A stretch of DNA of 18,852 nucleotides from Microcoleus asticus IPMA8 (GTDB lineage: Bacteria > Cyanobacteriota > Cyanobacteriia > Cyanobacteriales > Microcoleaceae), in NCBI RefSeq assembly GCF_013179805.1, contig NZ_SRRZ01000141.1, positions 1 to 18,852 of the forward strand, written 5' to 3'. Below are positions 8,701 to 15,161 of this stretch, piece by piece. Within the stretch, counting starts at the first letter, position 1. The number at the start of each line of letters is the position of its first letter. The translations under genes and the position numbers were made by a program. The notes under the pieces were generated by a model that saw only the letters and a list, made by a program, of their open reading frames with translations, did not search any database and was not told where the DNA came from.

Positions 8701-10754
8701 GCCAAATCCGCACTCAACCGCCCCTCGACTTGCGCCGCCGGCAACCGCACCGACAGCATCGAACCCCCCGGCAAATCTTGCATCAAGCGCCCCCTCGCTG
8801 CCACTAACATCAAGGCATCCTCAAGGGAAAACACGCCTGCGATCGTTGCCGCTACAAATTCGCCGATGCTGTGCCCGATCGCACCTTGGGGAGTGACGCC
8901 CCAACTCTGCCACAGCTTGGAAAGCGCGTATTCTACGGTAAATATCGCAGGCTGAGTCAAGAAAGTTTGGCGGAGGGATTCGGCGGCTGTCGCTTCATCG
9001 CTGCCGGGATACAGGACTTTCCGCAAATCTCGGCCGAGGTGCGGCTGCAAAATATCGGCGCAGCGATCGACTGTTTCGCGGAATAAAGGCTCGGATTCGT
9101 ACAAATTCAAGCCCATATTGACGTATTGCGACCCTTGTCCCGGAAACATGAAGATTACTGCCGGATTTCTGGATTCGGCGCAGCGGGTTGCTGTACGCAG
9201 CGGTGGCAGGGATTCGAGTACCTGCACGGCATCGGTGCGATCGCTGCAAACGGCGAAACGGCGGTAATTGAAGGCTTGACGCCCGGTTTGCAGGGTGTAA
9301 GCAGCATCGGCGAGATCGATCTCCGGGTTTTGGGCGAGGTGCGATCGCAAATTTGCGGTAGCTGCGTCCAAAGCAGATGGAGTTTTCGCCGACAGCAGCA
9401 GTAACTGCCGCGGGCGAGAAGGACTTGACGGTTCCAGTGCGGGCGCTTCTTCGAGGACAACGTGAGCGTTGGTGCCGCCGACACCAAACGAACTGACACC
9501 CGCTCTTCTGGGCGTTTTGCCCGCTTTCCATTCCGAGAGTTCGGCGTTGACGTAGAAGGGGCTGTTGGCAAAATCAATGGCTGGATTCGGTTGCTCGAAG
9601 TGCAGAGTAGCGGGTATTTGCTGGTGTTTGAGGGCTAAAGCTGTTTTGATCAGCCCTGTGACTCCCGCCGCGGCGATCGTGTGTCCGAAGTTGCTTTTGA
9701 CGGAGCCGATCGCGCAAAATTGTTTGGCTGCGGTTTTCAGGGAAAAAGCCTGAGTCAGCGCTTCTATTTCGATCGGATCGCCCAGGGGGGTTGCCGTGCC
9801 GTGGGTTTCGACGTAGGATATCGTTTCGGGATTCACGTCTGCCATCGCGTGCGCCATCGCGATCGCGTCTGCTTGCCCGTCTACGCTTGGTGCTGCAAAG
9901 CTGACTTTGGCTGCCCCGTCGTTATTCAAGCCGACTCCGCGAATTACGGCATAGATTGTATCTCTGTCGGCGATCGCTTCTTCCAAACGCTTGAGTACAA
10001 CTGCTCCGGCTGCGTTGCCGAACACGGTTCCTTCAGCCTTGGCGTCGAAAGGTTTGCAGTGTCCGTCGCTGGAGAACATCCCCCCTTCTTGATACAAATA
10101 ACCGCTATTTTGGGGCACCGTAATTGAGATCCCGCCGGCCAGGGCTAGGTCGCACTGGTAGCTCATCAAAGCATAAAAAGCTTGACAAACTGCAACTAAT
10201 GATGTAGAACAAGCGGTATGCACGCTGACGCTCGGCCCCTTGAGATTCAGTTTGTAAGAGGTGCGGGTAGCAATGTAGTCTTTTTCGTTGGCTACCATCA
10301 CCTGAAACTCGCCCGCGCGGGAAATTACATCCGATCGTCCGGCGATGTTGTTGGGAAAATAAGTATTGTTGCCCGTGCCGGCGTACACTCCGATCGAGCC
10401 GTTGAAGGTATTCGGATCGCAGCCTGCATTTTCTAGGGCGGCCCAAGCTATTTCTAAAAAAACGCGCTGCTGCGGGTCTGTAATTTCGGCTTCGCGGGTA
10501 CTCACGCCGAAAAATGCTGCATCAAAGCGATCGGCACCGTCAATAATTCCTCTAGCTTTGACGTAATTCGGATCTTGTCTGAGATTGGGGTCAATACTGG
10601 GGTCTAGTTCGGCGTCGCCGAACAACGTTGTAGACTCCACTCCGCCGCACAAATTCTGCCATAATTCACCGACACTGGCAGCGCCGGGAAAGCGGCCCGC
10701 CATGCCAATAATCGCAATGCCGTCAAGTTCTGAGTTTTCCTGCGAATTTGTCAT
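5736..10754 (-). CDS. Type I PKS with built-in aminotransferase, KS-AT-ACP-AMT
   Basis: A 1672-residue modular PKS. The ketosynthase (about 10-435) has the full triad: C182 in TACSTSL, H318 in THGTATPLGDP and H358 in KSNFGH. The acyltransferase (about 535-835) has S629 in GHSIGE and HAFH at 725-728, the signature of malonyl-CoA choice. The ACP (about 925-1000) has S968 in GLDSLSL. A Pro/Ala-rich linker with a short helix (EYLIGQQLQIMSRQLELL) leads to a PLP aminotransferase of the glutamate-1-semialdehyde type (about 1190-1600) with DEVITGFR and the PLP lysine K1437 in YGKVVGG. No KR, DH, ER or methyltransferase is present, so the beta-ketone should be aminated rather than reduced. The C-terminal tail (GAKLGRDPNGHPAWYI, then DPERPGKHLQV) resembles the segment that leads into a C domain in McyE/mycosubtilin-type fusions. 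It starts 3 nt after the NRPS stop with no clear ribosome site, suggesting translational coupling. A heptamer repeat interrupts the AT-ACP linker. Confidence 0.94.
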   Translation of the reverse strand: MTNSQENSELDGIAIIGMAGRFPGAASVGELWQNLCGGVESTTLFGDAELDPSIDPNLRQDPNYVKARGIIDGADRFDAAFFGVSTREAEITDPQQRVFLEIAWAALENAGCDPNTFNGSIGVYAGTGNNTYFPNNIAGRSDVISRAGEFQVMVANEKDYIATRTSYKLNLKGPSVSVHTACSTSLVAVCQAFYALMSYQCDLALAGGISITVPQNSGYLYQEGGMFSSDGHCKPFDAKAEGTVFGNAAGAVVLKRLEEAIADRDTIYAVIRGVGLNNDGAAKVSFAAPSVDGQADAIAMAHAMADVNPETISYVETHGTATPLGDPIEIEALTQAFSLKTAAKQFCAIGSVKSNFGHTIAAAGVTGLIKTALALKHQQIPATLHFEQPNPAIDFANSPFYVNAELSEWKAGKTPRRAGVSSFGVGGTNAHVVLEEAPALEPSSPSRPRQLLLLSAKTPSALDAATANLRSHLAQNPEIDLADAAYTLQTGRQAFNYRRFAVCSDRTDAVQVLESLPPLRTATRCAESRNPAVIFMFPGQGSQYVNMGLNLYESEPLFRETVDRCADILQPHLGRDLRKVLYPGSDEATAAESLRQTFLTQPAIFTVEYALSKLWQSWGVTPQGAIGHSIGEFVAATIAGVFSLEDALMLVAARGRLMQDLPGGSMLSVRLPAAQVEGRLSADLAVAAVNAPDLCVVSGPTEAIALFQQQLESENVVCKQLHTSHAFHSPMVDSIVEPFAEYVKKVQLSAPTIPFVSTVTASWITAEQATDPMYWARHLRATVRFADGIKELWQDPNRILLEVGPRTTAATLARKQAKDLKKQVAISSLGDSPENQTEWAALLSAAGQLWLCGVSIDWQSFYQEETRDRLPLPTYPFESKRFWIEPNVSEGKSEIVEELPASELPITTSQLPTTNSQLPMPNSQVETKQAARKYRLIPVIKNILEETSGEDLGSVDEDLTFLEMGLDSLSLTQVALNLQKEFSIKITFRQLLETFPTLGTLSEFIDGALPPEVLPATPAVQQAAPAPAPAPAIAPTAAPPAPIATPVAVSDPVNLPLPSPGPQILNPVQSGNLEYLIGQQLQIMSRQLELLGGAGLVPAQPAPANNGQVMPQPPAPVQNIPPSQTNGSAIAPTAEPTAEPKKVFGAAARIDTSDRDGLTPQQSAYLETFVKRYTARTQKSKQYTQTHRHHLADPRVVSGFNRTMKELVYPIVVGRSSGSKLWDEDGNEYVDLTNGFGSNFFGYSPAFITEAIAAQMQRGYEIGPQTPLAGEVAELVCEMTKHDRAAFCNTGSEAVLGAMRLARTVTGNSTIVMFTGDYHGIFDEVIVRGTKKLRSLPAAPGIPQSAVDNTLILDYGEPESLEILKARAGEFAAIMVEPVQSRRPDWQPREFLHEVRRITEQAGCAFIMDEVITGFRVAPGGAQEYFGVQADIGTYGKVVGGGMSIGVIAGKSAWMDALDGGFWQFGDDSFPEVGVTYFAGTFVRHPLTLAAAKASLEYLKRGGPSLQRELNAKTDKFVAELNAMFDREQAPFTVKNFGSLFKITYPQDFTHGELLFYSLREKGIHIWDHRPCFLTLAHSDADIAFAKEAFKNSIAELQSAGFLADPSGGTVRAIDFHKNGNTNGSKSSTVFASNSPVPGAKLGRDPNGHPAWYIADPERPGKHLQVGDSLSN
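7999..8047. repeat. Seven heptamers (GGTAATT type) in the PKS AT-ACP linker
   Basis: Seven consecutive 7-mers run from 7999: GGTAATT, GGGAATT, GGTAGTT, GGTAACT, GGGAAGT, GGTAATT, GGTAATT. Three 7-mers make 21 nt, so the protein shows a seven-residue period (SELPITT, SQLPTTN, SQLPMPN) at about residues 900-920. This is a cyanobacterial short tandem repeat translated in frame within a flexible interdomain linker, where length changes are likely tolerated. Confidence 0.85.
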
Positions 10755-10757
10755 AAA

Positions 10758-13700
10758 TTAGGGTTTTTTGGTAGATTGCTTTTGCCGTTTAAAAGCAGCT
10801 TTTTGCCGATCGGCCCTGTCTTGAAATTTGTTGTTAGATGGGCTTGCAGTCTGTCCCTGATTTAAATAATTTGCCAATTGGGCGATCGTCGGGTGCTGGA
10901 ACAATTTCACAACCGGTAAGTCTTTAGCTAGCAGATCCCGGACTTGGACTGCAACTTGCAGCGTCATCAAAGAATTGCCTCCAATCTCGAAGAAATTGTC
11001 GTGAATGCCGATGCGATCGAGCTTCAGCAGCTTAGACCAAACACCTGCCAGCAAAAGCTCCAACTCGCTTTGCGGTGCAGCGTAACTCTGGGACTGTTCT
11101 TGTCGCTGCGAGTCAGGTGCCGGCAGGGCGCGGCGGTCGATTTTCCCGCTGGGCGTCTTCGGCATCGCCTCAACATTCACAAACACCGCAGGCACCATGT
11201 AATCTGGGAGTTGCCCTTGCAGGTAAGGGCGGAGTTCGGCTATTGCCAATTTCTCCTCTGGATTGGCAACTATGTATGCAACCAGTCGTTTGTCCCCCGG
11301 TGCGTCTTCCCGCGCCAGCACCACAGCTTGTTTGACGGCGCGATGTTTTGCCAGTGCGGTTTCGATTTCTCCCAACTCTATGCGGAAGCCGCGAATTTTG
11401 ACTTGGCCGTCAATCCGCCCGATGTACTCGATGTTACCGTCGGGCAGGTAGCGAGCTAAATCTCCTGTTTTGTAAAGGCGATCTTCTGAAGGCAGAAGGG
11501 AAAGATCGGATTCGATCGCGCTTATTTCATTGTGTTTAAAAGGATTGGGAATAAATTTTTCAGCAGTCAAGTCCGGGCGGTTGAGATAGCCCCGGGCCAA
11601 ACAGATACCCCCGATGTACAGTTCTCCCCCTACTCCTAAAGGTATAGGCTCACCATCTTTTTGTAACAGATATATCTCCGTGTTGGCAATAGGGCGGCCG
11701 ATCGGAGGCAGTGCGGGCCAATCTCCGGGCGGGCCTGCGAGGGTATAAGCTGTTACAACGTGGCTCTCGGAGGGGCCATATTGATTGTGCAGAGTACAAT
11801 TTTCTAGCTGCTGAAAGAAACTGGCTATGTAACGGTTGACTTGCAACTGTTCGCCGGCGGTGATTACTTCGCGCAGCGATTTCGGTATTAGCTGATAGGT
11901 ATCGGCTGCTTCGGCTAAATGTTGCAGGGCGATAAAAGGGAGAAACAGTCTTTGAATCTTTTGTTTGTCGATTAGCTGCAACAAACTCTGGGCATCTCGC
12001 CGGATTTCTTCTGTGATGAAAACGAGGGTGCCGCCGGCACACCAAGTACAGAACATTTCTTGAAACGAGACATCGAAGCTGAGAGATGCAAATTGCAGGG
12101 TTTTGGCTGCGCCTTCAAGGGTCGAGTTTTGCAGTTGCCACGCAATTAGGTTGACTAAGGCGCGGTGCGGGAGGGGAACTCCTTTGGGTTTGCCTGTGGA
12201 ACCTGATGTATATATTGTATAAGTTAAATTTTGGGGAGAGACGGTGCTAGCTGGGTTCTCCGTGCTGTGACTGCTGATTGTTTCCCAGTCTGCGTCCAAG
12301 CAAACGGCGCGGGCTTGATGTGCGGGCAACTCCGATATTAAGTGAGATTGAGTGAGGATAACCGGAGCTTGGGTGTCGGCTAACATGAAGGTCAGCCGTT
12401 CTTGGGGGTAGGCCGGATCGAGAGGAACGTAAGCTGCGCCTGCTTTGAGAACGCCTAAAACGGCGATCGCAATTTCTAAGGAACGTTCCATGCAAATAGC
12501 TACTAAAACATCGGCCCCGACGCCTAATTGCTGCAAGTAATGGGCTAGTTGATTGGCTTTGGAATTGAGTTCCAGGTAGGTGAGTTGCTGTTGGAGGTTT
12601 TGGGAAAAAACGGCGGCAATGGCATCGGGCGATCGATCGACTTGTGCTTCAAATAATTGGTGAACGCATTTATCTTGGGGATAATTTGCTTGAGTTTGAT
12701 TCCACTCCTGCAACTGAGCAAGTTCGGCTGCTGTCAGCATTGACAATTTGCTGATTTTCTGCTGAGGATTCGCGGCTATACTTTCTAGCAAAGTTTGCAG
12801 GTGTCCCAACATTCGGGTAATGGCGATCGGATCGAACCGCTGGCGATCGCCAGCAATTTTTAGCAGCAGTTCGGTTCCTCCGTATGCGTAAACTGTTAGG
12901 GGAAAACTTGTCTGTTCTAAAAGCTGAAATTCTCGGTTTTGCCAGTTGCCACCCAGAGCTTGCAAGGCAGAGTTAATGTGAGATTTTTCAACTACTAGCA
13001 GGCTTTCAAATAAAGCTGTGCCGCGGGGAATCTCGCTCCATTCTTGAGTTTTTGCCAGCGGCACGTTCCCGTATTCTTGAAAAGCCGTCCACTGAGTTTG
13101 CAGTTGTTTGAGCCAGTCGATCGCTGGTAGAGCGGGAGATACAATTACCCGAAATGGCAAAGTATTTATGAATAATCCTACCGCTGATTCTGCGTTTTCT
13201 AGATTCTGCGATCGGCTGTTGCAAATAGTTCCAAATACTACATCTTCAGAACCGGAACAGCGGCTTAAAAGTAAAGCCCACGCTCCTTGCAGCAGGGTAT
13301 TTAGGGTTAGTTGGTGTTCTTGAATTAGGGAGTTTAAGGCTGCGGTTACGGTACTAGAAAGCCGAATTTCTGGTTCTGCTGATAAATTTTCTGTTGGTGT
13401 CAGGAACAGGCCAGATGCCTGTTCCACAACTGATGAATTTCCTGGTGGGACGGGCATCTTGCCCGCCCTTGAAAAATCCCCAACCAGAGGGGTAGGAGCG
13501 CTGAAACCGCTTAAGTATTGTTTCCAGAATGTTTCTGCTTTCGAGATGTCTGGCTGCTGCCTCCACTCGATGCAATCTCGATCGCAGCGGGGCGGTTTTA
13601 ATTCTAATGGTCGATCGGCACATAGAGATTCGTACAAGGTAAAAACTTCTTGCAAAACAGTTATTGCAGAGGTACTGTCAAGCAAAATGTGGTGATAAGT

Positions 13701-14150
13701 CCAGATGAGTTTGTACTCGGTTTCCGACAAGCGGAACCAAGCCAAACGCATCAGCGGGGGTTGAGTGAGGTCAAAGGCTTGCAGGCGATCGGCTTCCAAA
13801 TAGGTTGCGAGTTGGTTTGCACGATCGCCCTCCGACAAATTTCGCCAGTCTAGTTCAACGCTTGGGAGTTCAACTTGGTGATGTACCATTTGCAGGGGAA
13901 CTTCTTTACCTGACCAAGAAAAGCTGGTTCTCAAGATTGGATGCCGCTGCACTATTTGCTGCCAAGCTTTGATGAAAGCTGAAACATTCAAATTTTCCCG
14001 AATACTACAGATCGCTTGTTCGATGTCTATCCCTGATTGTTGACCCGAAAGGCTGTCGAACAACATCCCTTGCTGTATCGGTGAAAGTTGATAGGAAGAT
14101 TCACTATCAGTAGTTGGGGATTGCGGGCGATCGTCTGCTGGCAATGACAT
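10758..14150 (-). CDS. NRPS first module, C-A-PCP
   Basis: A single-module nonribosomal peptide synthetase, 1130 residues from the ATG at 14150. An in-frame TTG at 14189 would add 13 residues; neither start has a good ribosome site, and I prefer ATG because family homology starts at SYQLSPIQQGMLFDSL. The condensation domain (about 15-435) has HHILLDS with H153, H154, D158, so Ser replaces the usual Gly of HHxxxDG. The adenylation domain (about 460-965) has YTSGSTGKPKG from 647, YGPSE, YKTGDLARYLPDG, KIRGFRIELGEIE and SGKIDRRAL. The PCP serine is S1060 in GGNSL. A basic tail (AAFKRQKQSTKKP) ends the protein and may dock to the PKS. By eye the code is D-V-Q-F-I-A-Q-V-V-K, close to proline codes (DVQxIAHV). 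It is first in the operon, so the C domain either acylates the starter, receives from an enzyme encoded elsewhere, or is idle. Confidence 0.92.
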   Translation of the reverse strand: MSLPADDRPQSPTTDSESSYQLSPIQQGMLFDSLSGQQSGIDIEQAICSIRENLNVSAFIKAWQQIVQRHPILRTSFSWSGKEVPLQMVHHQVELPSVELDWRNLSEGDRANQLATYLEADRLQAFDLTQPPLMRLAWFRLSETEYKLIWTYHHILLDSTSAITVLQEVFTLYESLCADRPLELKPPRCDRDCIEWRQQPDISKAETFWKQYLSGFSAPTPLVGDFSRAGKMPVPPGNSSVVEQASGLFLTPTENLSAEPEIRLSSTVTAALNSLIQEHQLTLNTLLQGAWALLLSRCSGSEDVVFGTICNSRSQNLENAESAVGLFINTLPFRVIVSPALPAIDWLKQLQTQWTAFQEYGNVPLAKTQEWSEIPRGTALFESLLVVEKSHINSALQALGGNWQNREFQLLEQTSFPLTVYAYGGTELLLKIAGDRQRFDPIAITRMLGHLQTLLESIAANPQQKISKLSMLTAAELAQLQEWNQTQANYPQDKCVHQLFEAQVDRSPDAIAAVFSQNLQQQLTYLELNSKANQLAHYLQQLGVGADVLVAICMERSLEIAIAVLGVLKAGAAYVPLDPAYPQERLTFMLADTQAPVILTQSHLISELPAHQARAVCLDADWETISSHSTENPASTVSPQNLTYTIYTSGSTGKPKGVPLPHRALVNLIAWQLQNSTLEGAAKTLQFASLSFDVSFQEMFCTWCAGGTLVFITEEIRRDAQSLLQLIDKQKIQRLFLPFIALQHLAEAADTYQLIPKSLREVITAGEQLQVNRYIASFFQQLENCTLHNQYGPSESHVVTAYTLAGPPGDWPALPPIGRPIANTEIYLLQKDGEPIPLGVGGELYIGGICLARGYLNRPDLTAEKFIPNPFKHNEISAIESDLSLLPSEDRLYKTGDLARYLPDGNIEYIGRIDGQVKIRGFRIELGEIETALAKHRAVKQAVVLAREDAPGDKRLVAYIVANPEEKLAIAELRPYLQGQLPDYMVPAVFVNVEAMPKTPSGKIDRRALPAPDSQRQEQSQSYAAPQSELELLLAGVWSKLLKLDRIGIHDNFFEIGGNSLMTLQVAVQVRDLLAKDLPVVKLFQHPTIAQLANYLNQGQTASPSNNKFQDRADRQKAAFKRQKQSTKKP
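13403..13468. repeat. Pair of dispersed palindromes inside the first NRPS C domain
   Basis: GGAACAGGC (13403-13411) is inverted as GCCTGTTCC (13417-13425), and a second near-palindrome GGGACGGGC/GCCCGCCC spans 13447-13468. Both match the GGAACAGG..CCTGTTCC and GGGCGGGCAAGATGCCC-type dispersed elements of filamentous cyanobacteria. Here they are translated as AGKMPVPPGNSSVVEQASGL and following residues (about 228-250), an extra loop between the two lobes of the C domain that the sister C domain in the terminal NRPS lacks. Confidence 0.8.
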
Positions 14151-14189
14151 ATTTATATGTAAGTATTGATGGAAAAGACTTGTGAGCAA

Positions 14190-14610
14190 CTGTAGCCGGA
14201 TTTTTAAGGCTTTTTTAAGTAACTATTTATCCCCAAACACCGTAAAATTACGGTAAAATTATCGCTAGCGTGTATCTGAATGTTTGGTTTTTGGGGGTGC
14301 AATATTTTATCGGCTCAGCCGATGTTAACTCAAACTCTACCGCGCTGTAAAGTATCATTTATACATTTTACGGATACATTCGCTCAAGAGCATTTCCCGT
14401 TCGGCAACCGTGTAATTCCACAGCCTGTAAATGTGAAAATTGCTTAATATTCTGTTGACGATCGACTTTCGTCTCTCAAGAATAACTAAAGCTTTCAACA
14501 TCTGCTATAACAAGCTGACATCCGCACTCAACAGCAATGATTTGCATCCTGTCTGCTGGCAATCGCTGTGCTATATTAGCTACAGCCAACCTCAACCTTT
14601 AAAGAAATCT
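14190..14610. promoter_or_regulatory. Divergent intergenic region upstream of the NRPS-PKS operon
   Basis: About 420 nt separate the operon start from the small plus-strand gene. It is A/T-rich toward the operon. A 14-bp imperfect palindrome CCGTAAAATTACGG lies at 14240-14253, and the related direct motif CGGTAAAATTA follows at 14251-14261, so the same half-site appears three times in two orientations about 90 nt upstream of the NRPS start. This could be an operator or overlap promoter elements, but I cannot assign -35/-10 boxes with confidence. No RNA gene is visible. The operon promoter should lie here because no gene precedes it on the minus strand. Confidence 0.35.
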
Positions 14611-14778
14611 ATGGGATATTTGATTGGTGCGATCGTCTTCGGAATGTTAATTTGGGCTGGATTCGATATCGCGCATACCATCCGCAACAGGGAACTGAAT
14701 CGCTCCGAAATCAACAAAAAAATTCAAGCTGAAATGGTCAAAGAGACATATTGCTGTCAATTTTTTGATTCTGAATAA
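14611..14778 (+). CDS. Small single-pass membrane protein, unknown function
   Basis: A 55-residue protein starting MGYLIGAIVFGMLIWAGFDI. One hydrophobic helix spans about residues 3-20 and is followed by a charged, probably cytoplasmic helix (HTIRNRELNRSEINKKIQAE) and a Cys-containing tail (TYCCQFF). The frame stays open upstream to an ATG at 14440, but that extension (about 57 residues) has no recognisable character, so I chose the ATG directly before the helix; the ribosome site is weak (AAAGAAAT). It is divergent from the NRPS operon and followed by a hairpin at 14805. I do not recognise the family. It resembles many tiny cyanobacterial membrane proteins and need not be linked to the biosynthetic genes. 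Confidence 0.5.
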   Translation: MGYLIGAIVFGMLIWAGFDIAHTIRNRELNRSEINKKIQAEMVKETYCCQFFDSE

Positions 14779-14804
14779 GCACAGAAATTATAAAATATCG
14801 TTTT

Positions 14805-14835
14805 CTGACGCACCGTTTATTGGCTGGTGCGTCAG
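14805..14835. terminator. CTGACGCACC hairpin after the small membrane gene
   Basis: CTGACGCACC (14805-14814) is perfectly inverted at 14826-14835 with an 11-nt loop, 26 nt past the small gene's stop codon. No T-run follows. It belongs to the GACGCACC family described for this intergenic region and may double as a terminator. Confidence 0.45.
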
Positions 14836-14841
14836 CGGAAG

Positions 14842-15097
14842 GGTGCGTCAGATTAGAGATTTTCAAGAAGTATGAAAAATCGAATTATGACGCACCATTT
14901 ATATCATGTTCGGTAAATTAGTTATAATTTGTCATTGCGAGCGGAACGCACGCAGTGAAGCGAAGCAATCGCCACCATCTGAGATTGCGACACGAGCGCG
15001 AACAATGACAAGTAATTAGCCGAACATGATATTATCGAGCGGTGCATCAGCTTGGAGATTGTTAGTTTGTGGCGCAAATAATGTGAATTGACGCACC
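14842..15097. repeat. Scattered GACGCACC/GGTGCGTC motifs
   Basis: Besides the hairpin at 14805, the octamer GACGCACC or its complement occurs at 14842-14849, 14889-14896 and 15090-15097, with a one-base variant GGTGCATC at 15041-15048. They look like arms of a dispersed hairpin repeat: the copy at 14889 (plus) and the variant at 15041 (minus) would be a matching pair if the MITE-like element between them were removed. No gene is visible in 14779-15161. Confidence 0.6.
14902..15031. mobile_element. MITE-like element, 130 bp
   Basis: Terminal inverted repeats TATCATGTTCGG (14902-14913) and CCGAACATGATA (15020-15031) bound a 130-bp non-coding segment; weaker pairing continues inward through the two TGTCATTG-type segments. 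A 3-bp direct repeat TTA flanks both ends (14899-14901 and 15032-15034), consistent with a target duplication. The interior contains the GTCATTGCGAGCG..GAAGCGAAGCAATCG sequence seen as a dispersed repeat in many bacteria. No coding capacity, so movement would need a transposase supplied elsewhere. Confidence 0.6.
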
Positions 15098-15116
15098 CTA
15101 GTTATTCGAGTATTTA

Positions 15117-15152
15117 ATGAATGGAAAATACAATTTAAAATTTTCCATTCAT
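15117..15152 (-). terminator. Hairpin at the end of the ChW-repeat gene
   Basis: ATGAATGGAAAAT (15117-15129) is perfectly inverted at 15140-15152 with a 10-nt A/T-rich loop. It begins 9 nt past the stop codon of the ChW-repeat gene on the minus strand and is followed there by TAAATA. The position and perfect 13-bp stem support a terminator, though the U-tract is poor. Confidence 0.6.
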
Positions 15153-15161
15153 CGATCGTTA

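Noticed and set aside
8995..9577. Long reading frames (up to 178 codons) in other frames within the PKS AT/KS region
   Set aside because: They overlap the unmistakable PKS coding sequence with catalytic motifs and have Arg/Ser/Pro-rich compositions typical of shadow frames.
5736..10754. Possible hidden ketoreductase or methyltransferase domain in the PKS
   Set aside because: The 350 or so residues between AT and aminotransferase are ACP plus low-complexity Pro/Ala linker; no Rossmann GxGxxG or SAM-binding motif is visible.
10758..14189. Epimerase or N-methyltransferase domains in the first NRPS
   Set aside because: The A domain is followed directly by the PCP and a short basic tail, with no room for further domains.
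14440..14610. N-terminal extension of the small membrane protein
   Set aside because: The added residues have no domain character and the ATG just before the hydrophobic helix is the more natural start; kept as an alternative only.
14931..14975. Possible tRNA or small RNA in the GTCATTGCGAGCG segment
   Set aside because: It lies inside the MITE-like element, has no cloverleaf potential, and matches a dispersed repeat type.
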